Origin: Micromonospora chokoriensis
GTDB taxonomy: Bacteria; Actinomycetota; Actinomycetes; Mycobacteriales; Micromonosporaceae
DNA: 64,000 bases
Direction of reading: 5' to 3'
NCBI RefSeq assembly: GCF_900091505.1
Contig: NZ_LT607409.1
Location: 3,720,001-3,784,000, forward strand
Under the pieces are notes generated by a model. That model did no database searches. It worked only from the letters and a program-made list of their open reading frames with translations, and was not told the origin of the DNA. Below are positions 8,661-21,900 of the stretch, piece after piece (the first letter of the stretch is position 1; every line of letters begins with the position of its first letter). Made by a program: the position numbers and the translations under genes.

Positions 8661-9178
8661 CGGCGCCCCGGACGACCTCGACCGCCTTTGCCGGGCGGGT
8701 TGCGGCGCGGTGGCTCTACGCGCCGCGACGGCGAACCGGTCCCATCCGGAGGGCGCCGACGCATCCGTCGGGAATGGTCATCGTCCCTGGAATGCTATTT
8801 CGCCTGACCGGCAGACGACGAGCCGGTTACCACCGTTTGAAGAAACCGTGTCGCCGTCGAGCCGGTAGTCCGGCTTTCGGGTCGTCGTTCACCAATCACG
8901 CGGCGGGTCGGGAAAAGCGCGGGTAATCGTCCACTAACTGATCATGCTTCGCCGTTGTTCCCCCTTGGTTACGTCGGAATGGGGGAGCGGGAGCCACTGT
9001 GGACTAACGTCGAAGTGGCCAGGGTGATTCGTCGATTCCGGCGCAGATTCGTCGGGCGTTGCAGGTGCGCCTACTCACCGAAGCCGGGCCGAAGAGCCGA
9101 AGCGTCACGTGTTGCCCGCGCGCGCCCTTGCCGCGGTGCACCACCGCACGGCGAGACATGAGTGGACGAGAGGACGCG
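8661..9178. other. 518-bp non-coding stretch upstream of the flavin reductase/PKS genes
   Basis: No convincing gene on either strand. The region presumably carries the promoter of the flavin reductase and perhaps the PKS genes. A direct repeat at 9026-9054 is the only clear structure seen; no canonical -35/-10 pair was recognised. Confidence 0.5.
9026..9054 (+). repeat. Direct repeat GATTCGTCG x2, 20 bp apart
   Basis: GATTCGTCG occurs at 9026-9034 and 9046-9054, 125-150 bp before the flavin reductase start. It could be an activator site for the biosynthetic operon. The 20-bp period does not match the 11- or 22-bp period of SARP boxes. Confidence 0.35.
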
Positions 9179-9739
9179 ATGTCTTTTTCCGGGAAATCAG
9201 CTGATGTCCTTGCCGGGCAGGATTCGTCGCCGCCGGAGCTGCCAGGCGCCACCGCCACCTCGATGCGCGACGTGATGGCCCAGTTCGCCACCGGAGTGGT
9301 CCTGCTCAGTGTGGGCGGTGAGCACGTGCACGGGATGACCGCCAACGCCTTCACCTCGGTCTCGTTGCGACCGCCGCAGGTCCTGTGCTGCGTCTCCCAC
9401 ACCGCGGTGATGCACGCCGCCATCACGGCCGCGGGTCTGTTCGGGGTCTCGGTGCTGGGTGCGGATCAGGCCGATCTGGCCCGCTACTTCGCCGACAAGA
9501 GCAGGCCGCTGGGTGCGGCGCAGTTCGAAGGGGTGAGCTGGCGTGCCGGTGAGCACAGCGGCGCGCCACTGCTGGCCGGCGCGTTGGCCTGGCTCGAGTG
9601 CGAGATCGTCCAGTCCTACGACGGCGGCGATCACTCGATCATCGTCGGCTCCGTGCTGGCTGCCGGCCGTGGCCCGGACCATCCCGGACTGCTGTTCTTC
9701 GACGGCGGGTTCCAGCCCGCCCCCCGGCGCGCGGGTTAG
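9179..9739 (+). CDS. Flavin reductase-like FMN-binding split-barrel protein
   Basis: 186 residues. The core ~25-180 matches the HpaC/ActVB flavin reductase domain: [37 protein letters not shown] (substrate/flavin contact region) and [10 protein letters not shown]. Such proteins use NAD(P)H to reduce free FMN/FAD for a two-component monooxygenase. The ATG at 9179 has AGAGGA 5 nt upstream; the ATG at 9158 is less well placed. It sits 181 bp before PKS1 and is probably part of the biosynthetic operon. No partner monooxygenase is visible in this window. Confidence 0.88.
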   Translation: MSFSGKSADVLAGQDSSPPELPGATATSMRDVMAQFATGVVLLSVGGEHVHGMTANAFTSVSLRPPQVLCCVSHTAVMHAAITAAGLFGVSVLGADQADLARYFADKSRPLGAAQFEGVSWRAGEHSGAPLLAGALAWLECEIVQSYDGGDHSIIVGSVLAAGRGPDHPGLLFFDGGFQPAPRRAG

Positions 9740-9920
9740 CACCCGGCGGGTGCCGCGGCCCGACGTGCCGGCCCCGCCCTGCAGCGAACGCGGAGACCTC
9801 CGGGCCCACCGCCCACCCACCTGCTCATCGACCAGCCGTTTCCGCACCCGTCCGGCCCCGGACGGCCGCCGGGCCGGAACCGATGACCCGAGGACACAGC
9901 CAGAAAGGCGATCGAACGCG

Positions 9921-12900
9921 ATGACGAGTGAGTACGGTGCCACGCCCCCCGGGGTACCCAACGGTTCCGACGGGGCGATCGCGGTCGTCGGGATGTCCTG
10001 CCGGCTGCCGAAGGCACCACACCTCGAGGCGTTCTGGGACCTCCTCCACCACGGCGTCGACGCCGTGGCACCGATGCCCGCGCACCGTTGGGAAACCGCC
10101 TCCGACGCGACCCCCGACGCTCTCTTCGGCCCCACCTCGGGCGCCCGCCACGGCGGCTGCCTCGACGAGGTCGACACCTTCGACGCGGCGTTCTTCGGCA
10201 TCTCGCCCCGCGAAGCCGTCACCATGGACCCACAGCAGCGCCTCGTGCTCGAGTTGACGTGGGAGGCACTGGAGGACGCCGGCATCGCCCCGGAACTGCT
10301 GCGCGGCACCCCCACCTCCGTCTTCGTGGGCAGTCTGCGCGACGACTACGCCACCCTTCTCTACCAGCGCGGCGACCGGGCCATCACCCAGCACACCGCC
10401 GTCGGCCTGCACCGGGGCATCATCGCCAACCGGGTGTCGTACGCCCTCGGCCTGCAGGGCGCCAGTCTGACCGTCGACACTGCGCAGTCGTCCTCGCTGG
10501 TGGCGGTGCACCTGGCCGGCGAGGCCCTGCGGTCGGGGCAGTCCACGGCTGCCATCGTCGCCGGGGTCAACCTCAACCTCCTCGCCGAGGGCGCCCTCAG
10601 CGCCGAGCGCTTCGGTGGACTGTCCCCGTCGGGCCGATGCTTCACCTTCGACGCCCGGGCCGACGGCTACGTCCGGGGTGAGGGCGGCGCCGTCGTCGTG
10701 CTGAAACCCCTTCAGCGGGCGATCGCCGACAACGACCGGATCCACGCGGTGATCCTGGGCAGCGCGGTCAACAACGACGGCACCACCGCCGGCCTCACCC
10801 AACCCAGTCAGCAGGCCCAGGAGCAGGTCCTGCGGCAGGCGTACCGGCGGGCCGGTGTCGACCCGGCGGACGTGCAGTACGTCGAGCTGCACGGAACGGG
10901 AACCCCGGTGGGCGATCCCGTCGAGGCCGCCGCGCTCGGTGCCGTCATCGGTTCCGCCCGCTCTGCCGGGCCACTGCCGGTCGGCTCGGTGAAGACCAAC
11001 ATCGGTCACCTCGAAGGGGCGGCCGGCCTGGTCGGCCTGGTGAAGGTCCTGTTGGCCATCGGGCGGCGTCAGCTTCCCCCCAGCCTCAACTTCGCCACCC
11101 CCAACCCGCGCATCCCGCTCGACCGGCTGAACCTCAGCGTGCAACGGGAGTTGACCGCCTGGCCGCAGCCGGACCGGCCGCTGCTCGCCGGGGTCAGCTC
11201 CTTCGGGATGGGCGGCACCAACTGCCACGTCGTACTCGCCGAGAGCCCGGTCACCGGCCACCGGCGGCACGCGCCGCAGTCGACGGCCCAACGGGCGGGC
11301 GCGCACAAGGTGGTGCCCTGGGTGCTCACCGCCCGGAACCCCGCCGCCCTGCGGGAGCAGGCACGCCGTCTGTCCGCCCGGCTCCGCACCGATCCGCTGC
11401 CCACCCCCGCCGACGTCGGGTGGTCGCTGCTGCACCGGTCGTCGTTCACCAACCGGGCGGTGGTGACCGGCCGCGACCGGTCCAGCCTGCTCACCGCCCT
11501 CGACGCCCTCGCCGACGGCCGCCCCGCCACCGGTTCGGTCACCGGCGCGGTCACCCTGCCGTCCGGCCGCAGCGCCTTCCTGTTCACCGGCCAGGGAGCC
11601 CAGCGGGCCGGCATGGGGCGGGAACTGCACCGGACGTACCCGGTCTTCGCCGAGGCCCTCGACGACGTGTGCCGGTTGGCCGATCCGCTGCTCGACCGGA
11701 GCCTGCGCCAGGTGCTCTTCGCCGACCCGGGCTCCACCGACGCGGCGCTGCTCGACCGCACCGACTACACCCAGATCGCCACCTTCGCGATCGAGGTCGC
11801 GCTGGTCCGGCTCCTCGACTCCTGGGGGGTACGGCCCGACGTGGTGGCCGGCCACTCGATCGGTGAGATCGCCGCGGCGTACGTGGCGGGCGTCTTCAGC
11901 CTCCCCGACGCCGTCCGGCTGGTGGTCGCTCGGGGAGCGTTGATGGCGGCCCTGCCGGCGGGCGGAGCGATGGCCGCCGTCCAGGCGACGGAACGCGACG
12001 TCGCGGGCCTGCTGGAGTCGGGCGGGGACACCGTCGCGCTGGCGGCGGTCAACTCCCCGACGTCGGTGGTGATCTCGGGTGCCGAGACCGGGGTCGACGC
12101 CGTGGTGGCCGCCTGCGAGTCGAAGGGCTGGAAGGTCCGTCGCCTGACCGTCTCGCACGCCTTCCACTCACCGTTGATGGAGCCGATGCTCGACCGGTTC
12201 GCCGAGGTGGTGGCAGGCCTGCGGCGCAACCCACCGACGCTGCCGATCGTCTCCAGCGTCACCGGCGCCCTGGTCGACGACGACCGCTGGACGTCAGCCG
12301 ACTACTGGGTCGAGCAGGTACGCCGGCCGGTGCGGTTCGCCGACGCGGTGCGCACGCTCAGCGCGCAGGAGGTGTCCGGTTACGTCGAGGTGGGCCCGGC
12401 CGGGGTGCTGACGGGCCTGGTGCGGGAGACCCTGGCGGACCCGACGGCGGTAGCGGCGGCAGCCACGCTGCGCGCGGGCCGGCCGGAGGCCGAGTCGGTG
12501 CTGTCGGCGGTGGCATCGGTATTCGTCAGAGGTGTGCCCGTCGACTGGACCGCCCTGTACGCCGGCAGCGGTGCCCGGCACGTCGACCTGCCCACGTACC
12601 CCTTCCAGCGGGAGCGCTACTGGCTCCCGGACGCCACGCCCGCCCAGGCCCCGGCCACCAGCACCAACCCGGATCCCGCCCGCCAGCCGGCGGACGTCAC
12701 CGGGAACGCGCAGGCGCCGAGCGGCAGCGTGCCCGCCGGCGGGGAGCTGGCCGCGCGCCTGACCGCACGGCCCGGGACGGACCGAGCCCACCTGGTCGCG
12801 GAGTTGGTCACCGAACACGTCGCCGCCGTCCTGGAGTACCCGCCGGACCGGCCGGTGGAGGTCGGCCTCCCGTTCCGGGAACTCGGCTTCGACTCCCTGA

Positions 12901-15900
12901 TGCTCGTGGAGTTGCGCGAGCGGCTCAGTGCCGCCACCGGCCTGGTGCTGCCCAGCGGGCTGCTGTTCGACCATCCGACGCCGTCGGCTCTCGCCGCCCA
13001 CCTGCACCGGCGGCTCGACGGCGGCGCGACGGCCGACCTCGTGGCCACCCCGCAGCCGGTCGGACCCGCCGACGAGCCGGTCGCCATCATCGGCATGGCC
13101 TGCCGGTATCCGGGCGGGGTCACCGACCCCGAGGACCTGTGGCGGCTGGTCGCCGAGGGCGTCGACGCCGTCACCCGGTTCCCCACCGACCGGGGCTGGC
13201 CGGAGGACCTGTACGACAGCGACCCGGCCCGCTCCGGGCACAGCTACGTACGCCACGGCGGTTTCCTGCACGACGCGGGCCGGTTCGACGCCGGCTTCTT
13301 CGGCATCTCGCCGCGTGAGGCACTGGGCATGGACCCACAGCAACGGCTGCTCTTGGAGACCGCCTGGGAGGCGGTGGAGCGGGCCGGGCTGCGGCCCGGC
13401 TCCCTGGCCGGCACCCGCACCGGCATCTTCGTCGGTGCCACCGGGCTGGACTACGGCCCCCGGATGCACGACGCGTCCGAGGCCGTCGAGGGTCACCTGC
13501 TCACCGGCGGGGCACCCAGCGTCATGTCCGGCCGGATCGCCTACCAGCTGGGCCTGATCGGCCCGGCCGTCACTGTGGACACCGCCTGCTCGTCGTCGTT
13601 GGTGGCCCTGCACCTGGCCGCCCGGTCCCTGCGCCAGGGCGAGACCACGTTGGCCATCGCCGGCGGGGTGACGGTGATGGCCACCCCCGGGATGTTCCTG
13701 GAGTTCTCCCGGCAGCGAGGGCTGGCTCCGGACGGTCGGTGCAAGCCCTTCGCCGCCACCGCCGACGGGACCGGCTGGTCCGAGGGGGTGGGCCTGCTGG
13801 TGCTGGAACGGCTGTCCGACGCCCGGCGTAACGGTCATCGGGTCCTGGCGGTGCTGCGCGGCTCCGCGACCAACCAGGACGGCGCCTCCAACGGGCTCAC
13901 CGCACCCAACGGCCTGTCCCAACAACGGGTGATCCGACAGGCGCTGGCCGACGCCCGGATCGCGCCCTCCGACGTGGACGTGGTCGAGGCCCACGGCACC
14001 GGCACCACGCTGGGGGACCCGATCGAGGCCGAGGCGATCATCGCCACCTACGGACGTGACCGGGCGGACGCCGGGCCGGTCCTGCTCGGGTCGCTCAAGT
14101 CCAACATCGGCCACGCCCAGGCCGCCGCCGGCGTCGGCGGCGTCATCAAGATGGTGCAGGCGATGCGGTACGGGTTGGTGCCCCGGACCCTGCACGCCGA
14201 GCAGCCGTCACCCCGCGTGGACTGGTCGGCGGGAACCGTGTCGCTGGTCACCGAGCCGGTGCCGTGGCCCTCGCGGGAGGGGCCCCGCCGTGCCGCGGTC
14301 TCCTCCTTCGGCATCAGCGGCACCAACGCCCACGTCATCCTCGAACAGGCAGCCGAGGAACGGGTGGACGGCGCGGCCGAGCCGACCGACGTCGCCGCCG
14401 ACCCGTCGCCCGACGTGCCGCCGCCCGCACCGGTTCCCTGGGTGCTCTCCGCCCGGGACGAGCAGGCGCTGCGGGCCCAGGCCGGTCGGCTGCTGGACCT
14501 GCTTGCCGACCGACCCGACCTGCGCCCGGCAGAGGTGGGCCGCTCGCTGGCCACCACCCGGGACCGGTTCGACCGTCGCGCCGTCGTCCTGGGTAGGCGG
14601 GGCACCGACCTCCGGGCCGGGCTGGAGGCGGTGGCCCACGGCACCGCGACCCCGCACGTCGTGTACGGCGACGCCGGCCGGGTCGGCCGTACCGCGGTGC
14701 TCTTCACCGGTCAGGGGGCACAACGTCCGGGCATGGGGCGGGAGTTGGCGGAGGCCTTCCCGGCGTTCGCCGCCGCCCTGGACGACGTCGTGGCCGCGCT
14801 CGACCCGCACCTGGACCGTCCGCTGCGTGATCTGCTGTTCGCCCCCGACGGCTCGGCGGAGGCAGCCCTGCTCGACGAGACCCGCTACACCCAGCCGGCG
14901 CTGTTCGCCGTCGAGGTGGCGCTGTTCCGGTTGGCCGAACGGTACGGGCTGACGCCGGACCTGGTGGCCGGGCACTCGGTCGGTGAGCTGTCCGCGGTGC
15001 ACGTGGCCGGCGCGCTCGCCCTGCCCGACGCCGCCGCGTTGGTCGCCGCCCGGGGCCGTCTGATGCAGGCGGCACCCGCGGGCGGCGCGATGATCGCGAT
15101 CCAGGCCACCGAGCGCGAGGTCGTCGACTCGCTGGACGGCTTCGGCGACCGCGTCGCCCTCGCCGCTGTCAACGGTCCCTCGTCGGTGGTCGTCTCCGGC
15201 GACGAGGACGCCGTCGAGCAGGTCGCCGCCGGTTGGCGGGACCGGGGACGGCGGATCCGCCGCCTGTCGGTCAGCCACGCCTTCCACTCCGCGCACATGG
15301 ACCCGGTGTTGGAGGAGTTCCGGCAGGTCGCCGCAGGGCTGACCGTCCGACTGCCGCAGGTGCCGGTGGTGTCGACCCGCACCGGCGCGCCGGTCAGCGG
15401 CGAGGTCCTCGCCTCCGCTGACCACTGGGTTCGCCAGCTTCGGGGCACCGTACGGTTCCACGACGCGGTGCTGGCGCTGCGCGAGCAGGGCAGCACGGTC
15501 CTGATCGAGGTCGGTCCCGACACGGTTCTCACCGCCATGGCCCGCGACACGCTCGGCGACGACCCGGCGACGGTGATCGGCCTGCTGCGGGCCGGCCGGC
15601 CGGAGGCGGACACCTTCGTCACCGGGCTGGCGCAGGCCCACGCCTGCGGCGCCGCCGTCGACGTCGCCGCGTTCCTCCCCGACGCCCCGGTGGTGGACCT
15701 GCCCACCTACCCGTTCCAGCGCGAGCACTACTGGCTGGTGCCGCAGACCCGTGCGGACGCGCGCGGCCTCGGCCTCGACTCGGCCAGCCATCCGCTGCTC
15801 AGCACCGCCGTCGAGCTGGCCGACCGTGACGAGACGGTGCTCACCAGCCTGCTGTCCCCGCACACCCACCCGTGGCTCGCCGACCACGCCATCGACGGCG

Positions 15901-18900
15901 AGGTACTGCTCCCGGCAACGGCGATGCTCGAACTCGCGCTCGCCGCCGGAGACCGGGCCGGCTGCCCGCGGGTCGAGGAGTTGACCCTGGAGACGCCGCT
16001 GGTCCTGCCGGCCGACATGGCCGTTCGCCTCCAGATCCGCGTCGGCGCCGCCGACGCCGACGGCACCCGCCCGTTCGCCGTGCACTCCCGTCCCGACAGC
16101 GGCGACCAACCGCAGCCCTGGACCCGGCACGCCTCCGGGGCCCTGACGGCGGTGGCCGACCCGCCCGGGCAGGCACCGGTAGCACCGCAGTGGCCACCGG
16201 CCGGCGCCGAACCCGTCCCGCTCACCGACGTCTACCCCAGACTGGCCGCGTCGGGCTACGACTACGGGCCGGTGTTCCGCTGCCTCACCGCCGCCTGGCG
16301 CCTCGACGGTGACCTCCTGGTGCACGTCCGCCTGCCCGAGGAGCACCACGAGGCCGCCGGTCACTTCGGCCTCCATCCCGCCCTGCTGGACGCCGTGCTG
16401 CACCCGCTGGTGCTCGACCTGGTGGGGGACGCCGGTGACGACGAGATCCGGCTGCCCTTCGCCTGGTCCGCCGCCGAGGTGCACGCGGTGGGAGCCACCG
16501 AACTCCGGGCCAGGCTCGCCCCGGTCGGCACCGACGCGGTCTCGCTCACCCTGGCCGACGGCACCGGGACGCCGGTGGCCACCGTGGGATCCCTGTCGCT
16601 GCGTCCGGTGCGACGCGGCAGCACCGTACGCCCGGGAGGCGGGCGCAACGACCTGTTCACCGTCGACTGGCCACAGATCACCACACCGACTCCACCCGAC
16701 CTGCGGTGGGTCGAGGTCACCGACGGCGAGCTGAGCGAGGCCGACGGAGCCGACGTCGCCGTGGTGCGCGCGTACACCGGCGTCGGCGACGTCCCCGCGG
16801 ACGTGCACGCAGCCACCCGGCGGGCCCTGGACCTGGTCCAACGCTGGCTGGCGCAGGACCGGGGCGGCTGCCGCCTGGTGGTCGCCACCTGCGGTGCGGT
16901 GGCCGCCGACCCCACCGAGGGGGTACGCGACCTGGCCCACGCCGCGCTCTGGGGTCTGCTGCGGGTGGTGCAGTCCGAGCACCCCGACCGGTTGGTGCTC
17001 GTCGACCTGCCGGACGGAGCCGACGTCGACCTGCTGCCGGCCGTCGTCGCCAGCGGCGAGGCGCAGCTGGCGGTACGTGACGGACGCCTGCGCGTGCCCC
17101 GGCTGGCCCGCCGCGAACCGACGGCCGTCGACACGCGGAGCACTCTCGACCCCGACGGCACCGTGCTGGTCACCGGTGGCACCGGCGGCCTCGGCGCGCT
17201 GCTGGCCCGACACCTGGTGGCCCGCCACGGGGTACGACACGTGCTGCTCACCAGCCGGCGCGGCCCGGACAGCCCGGGTGTCGACGCCGTGGTGTCCGAT
17301 CTCGAGGGGCGGGGCGCCCGGGTCACAGTGGCCGCGGCGGACACCGCGGACCGTGCCGGGTTGGCCGGCGTGCTGGCCCAGATCCCCGCCGAGCATCCGC
17401 TGACGGCCGTGGTGCACACCGCCGGGGTGCTCGACGACGCCACCGTCGAGGCACTGACCCCGGAGCAGCTCGGCAGGGTGCTGCGGCCGAAGGTCGACGG
17501 CGCGTGGCACCTGCACGAGCTGACCCGCGACCTGCCGCTCACCGCGTTCGTGCTGTTCTCGTCGATCTCCGGGATCCTCGGCACGGCGGGTCAGGGCAAC
17601 TACGCCGCGGCGAACACCTTCCTGGACGCGCTGGCCGCGCACCGCCGCGCCGCGGGGCTGCCGGGCACGTCGCTGGCCTGGGGACTGTGGGACGGCAGCC
17701 ATGGCATGGGTGCCACCCTGCCCGCAGCCGACCTGGCCCGCTGGGCGCGCGGTGGCGTCGTACCCCTGACCCCCGAGCACGGCCTGGCTCTGTTCGACAC
17801 CGCTCTGGCCGACGCCACGCCGCTGCTGGTGCCGGCGGCGGTCGACCTGGCCCGACTGCGCGACGACGAATCGCCGCCGCCACCGATGCGCGGACTCGTC
17901 CGCCGCCGTGCCCGCCGCACGAGCCAGGCCGGCGCCTCGGGCGCGACAACGGACTGGGCCCGACAGATCACCGCGCTCCCCGCCGACCAACGACGTCAGG
18001 CCGTGCTCGACCTGGTGCGCACCCTGACGGCGACGGTGCTCGGTCACGCTTCGCCCACCGGCGTCGAGACCGACCGGGCCTTCCGCGACGCCGGCCTGGA
18101 CTCGTTGGGGGCCGTGGAGTTGCGCAACCGCCTCAACGGGGCGACCGGCCTGCGACTGCCCGCCACCGCGGTGTTCGACCACTCGTCCCCGACGGCCATG
18201 ACCGCCTACCTGCTCAGCCAGGTCGAGGGCACCGACGAGACCCGGCAACGACCCACCCGACGCACCGTCGCCGTCGACGAGCCGATCGCGATTGTGGGGA
18301 TGGCGTGTCGGTTCCCGGGTGGGGTGTCGTCGCCGGAGGAGTTGTGGGAGTTGGTGGCGGGTGGTGTGGATGCGGTGAGTGGCTTTCCGACGAATCGGGG
18401 GTGGGATCTGGAGGGGTTGTACGACCCGGATCCGGAGCGGGTGGGGACGTCGTACACGCGGGAGGGCGGTTTCCTGCACGACGCCGACCAGTTCGACAGG
18501 CAGTTCTTCGGAATGTCACCGCGAGAGGCCACGGCCACCGACCCGCAGCAACGGCTACTGCTGGAGACCGCCTGGGAGACCTTCGAGAGCGCCGGGATCG
18601 ACCCGGCGACCCTCCGCGGCAGCAACACCGGGGTCTTCGTGGGCGCGATGTACGACGACTACGCCGCACGACTGCCCCAGGTGCCCGACGAGTACGAAGG
18701 ATTCCTGCTGGCCGGCAACACCTCCAGCGTCCTCTCCGGTCGGCTGGCCTACACCTACGGTCTGGAGGGGCCGGCGGTGACCGTGGACACCGCCTGCTCG
18801 TCGTCGTTGGTGGCGCTGCACCTGGCCGCGGGCGCCCTGCGCCGGGGCGAGAGCGACCTGGTGCTGGCCGGCGGGGTGACGGTCATGGCGGGACCCAGCA

Positions 18901-21900
18901 CCTTCGTCGAGTTCTCCCGGCAACGGGGTCTGTCCGCTGATGGTCGGTGTCGGTCGTTCGCGGCCTCGGCGGGTGGGACTGGTTGGTCCGAGGGTGTGGG
19001 TCTGTTGCTGGTGCAGCGCCTGTCGGATGCGGTGCGCCAGGGGCGTCGGGTGTTGGCGGTGGTGCGAGGTTCGGCGGTCAACCAGGACGGTGCGTCCAAC
19101 GGTCTCACCGCGCCCAGTGGACCGTCCCAGGAGCGGGTCATCCGCAGGGCTCTGGCAGAGGCGGGGATCGATCCCGCTGACGTCGACGCGGTGGAGGCGC
19201 ATGGGACGGGGACTCGGTTGGGTGATCCGATTGAGGCGCAGGCGTTGTTGGCGACGTATGGGGTGGGTCGGTCGGTTGATCGTCCGTTGTGGTTGGGGTC
19301 GTTGAAGTCGAATATTGGTCATGCTCAGGCTGCTGCGGGTGTGGGTGGTGTGATCAAGATGGTGATGGCGTTGCGGCACGGATTGTTGCCGCGGACGTTG
19401 CATGTGGATGTGCCGACTCCGCATGTGGATTGGTCGTCGGGGGCGGTGCGGTTGTTGACGGAGGCTCAGCCGTGGTTGGAGACGGGTAGGCCTCGTCGGG
19501 TGGGGGTGTCGTCGTTTGGGATTAGTGGGACTAATGCGCATGTGATTGTGGAGCAGGCTCCGGTGGTGGGGTCTGTTTCGGGTGGTGGTGTGGGTTCGGG
19601 GTTTGTTTTTGGTTCGGGTGTGGTGGTGCCGTGGGTGGTGTCGGGTCGGTCGGTGGGGGGTTTGCGGGGGCAGGCGCGTCGGTTGGGTGAGTTTGTGGGG
19701 GCGCGGTCGGGGTTGGGTGTGGTGGAGGTGGCGTCGGCGCTGGTGGGGCGTGCGTCGTTGGAGGATCGGGCGGTGGTGTTGGGTTCGGGTCGGGAGGAGT
19801 TGTTGGCGGGGTTGGCGGCGTTGGCTCGGGGTGAGTCGTCGTCGTCGGTGGTGACTGCTGCTGGCGGCGGCGGTGGCGGTGGTGGTGGTGGTGGGTGTGC
19901 GTTGTTGTTTACGGGGCAGGGTAGTCAGCGGTTGGGTATGGGGCGGGAGTTGTACGAGCGGGTTCCGGTTTTCGCTCGGGCGTTGGATGAGGTTGTCAGG
20001 TTTTTGGATCCGTTGTTGGGTCGGTCGTTGGTGGGGATTGTGTTTTCGCCGGTGGGGTCGGCTGATTCGGTTTTGTTGGATCAGACGGGTTTTACACAGG
20101 CGGCGCTTTTTGCGGTTGAGGTGGCGTTGTGGCGGGTGTTTGAGAGTTGTGGTGTGGTGCCGGATGTGGTGTTGGGGCATTCGATTGGTGAGGTGACGGC
20201 GGCGTTTGTGGCGGGGGTGTGGGATCTGCCGGATGCGTGTCGGTTGGTGGCGGCGCGGGGTCGGTTGATGCAGGGGGCGCGTGAGGGTGGGGCGATGGTG
20301 GCGGTGCAGGCGGGGGAGCGGGAGGCGTTGGAGTCGTTGTCGGGTTGTGGTGGTCGGGTGGGTGTGGCGGCGGTGAACGGGCCGGGTTCGGTGGTGTTCT
20401 CCGGTGATGCGGATGTGGTGGAGCGGGTGGCGCGGGGGTGGCGGGAGCGGGGTCGTAAGGTTCGGCGGTTGTCGGTGAGTCATGCGTTCCACTCGGCGCA
20501 TATGGACGAGATGCTGGATGAGTTCCGGGGTGTGTTGTCGGGGTTGACGTTTCGTGAGCCGCGGATCCCGGTGGTGTCGAATGTCAGTGGTGTCGCGGCG
20601 ACGCGGGAGCAGTTGTGCTCCCCGGAGTACTGGGTGCGCCACGTGCGGGAGACCGTCCGCTTCCACGACGGGGTGCGCTACCTCGAAACCCAGGGCGTGA
20701 CCGACTACCTGGAGATCGGCCCCGACGGAGTGCTGACCGCCCTGGCCCAGGAGTGCCTGACCACGGAAGCCGGGATGCTCACCTCCGCGTTGCGCACCGG
20801 GCATTCCGAGGTCACCACGGTGCTCACCGCGCTGGCCCGCCTGCACGTGCGCGGCGTTTCGGTCGACTGGACGGCCGTGCTGCCCGCCGGTCAGCCCGTC
20901 GAGCTGCCCAGCTACGCGTTCCAGCGGGACCGGTACTGGTTGGACGGACCGGCGGTCATCGGTGACGCGACGGGCCTGGGTCTGAGCGCCACCGCACACC
21001 CACTGCTCGCGGCGAAGGTGCGCCCGGCCGACCGGGACGAGTACCTCTTCTCCGGCCGGCTGTCCCGGCAGACCCACCCCTGGTTGCTCGACCACGTCGT
21101 CGCGGGCGCGGTGCTGGCACCGGGCACCCTGCTGCTCGAACTGGTCACCGCCGCAGGTCGGCAGATCAACTCCCCCGAGGTGGTCGAGCTGACCCTCGCC
21201 GCGCCGCTGCTGCTGCCCGAACGGGGCGGCGTGGCGGTTCAGGTCGTCGTCGGCGCGGCCGACGACTCGGACCACCGAACCGTGGAGGTGCTCTCCCGGC
21301 CGCAGGACAGCGCCGACGAAGCCGGTGCCTGGACCCGGCACGCGTCGGGTGTGGTGGGGGTGGTGGGTTCGGTGTCGGGTGTGGGGTGGGAGCAGTGGCC
21401 TCCGGTGGGTGCGGTGGAGGTGGATGTGGTGGGTGTGTATGAGCGGTTGGTGGGGGTGGGTTACGGGTATGGGCCGGCGTTTCGGGGGTTGCGTCGGTTG
21501 TGGCGGGTTGCGGGTGGGTGGTGTGCGGAGGTGGTGTTGCCGGAGGGGTTGCGGTCGTCGGCGCGGTCGTTCGGGGTGCATCCGGCGTTGTTGGATGCGG
21601 GGTTGCATGCGTTGTTGCCGGGTGTGGGGGAGGTGGTGGGGCGGTCGTGGTTGCCGTTTTCGTGGTCGGGGGTGTGGGTTGGTCGGTCGGGTGCGTCGTC
21701 GTTGAGGGTGCGGTTGGGGGTGGGTTCTGGTGATGGTGATTCGTTGTCGGTGTCGTTGTCGGTGGCGGATGAGTGGGATGTTCCGGTCGCGCAGGTCGAC
21801 AACCTGCTCCTGCGACCACTGAATCGTGAGGCCCTGCTGACGGCCGGTGCCGCGGCACTCGACGGACTCTTCGCCGTCGAGTGGTCGGAGCTGCCTGCCG

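Noticed and set aside
8661..8926. Possible continuation or frameshifted end of the large SARP after its stop
   Set aside because: No frame downstream encodes TPR-like or other conserved sequence; the protein appears naturally short.
9026..9054. GATTCGTCG pair as a SARP box
   Set aside because: The spacing is 20 bp, not 11 or 22; kept only as an unexplained direct repeat.
14208..18479. A 1,400-codon open frame on the minus strand inside PKS1, and similar long minus-strand frames at 18.6-21.6, 9.8-12.2 and 25.6-28.5 kb
   Set aside because: They are mirrors of the high-GC coding frame of the PKS genes, rich in Arg/Pro/Gly/His, with no recognisable domains, while the plus strand shows complete PKS motifs.
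19866..19898. Glycine tract as a sequencing artefact
   Set aside because: A shorter version occurs at the same place in module 4 in frame, so a real coding microsatellite is more likely, though long-read confirmation is sensible.
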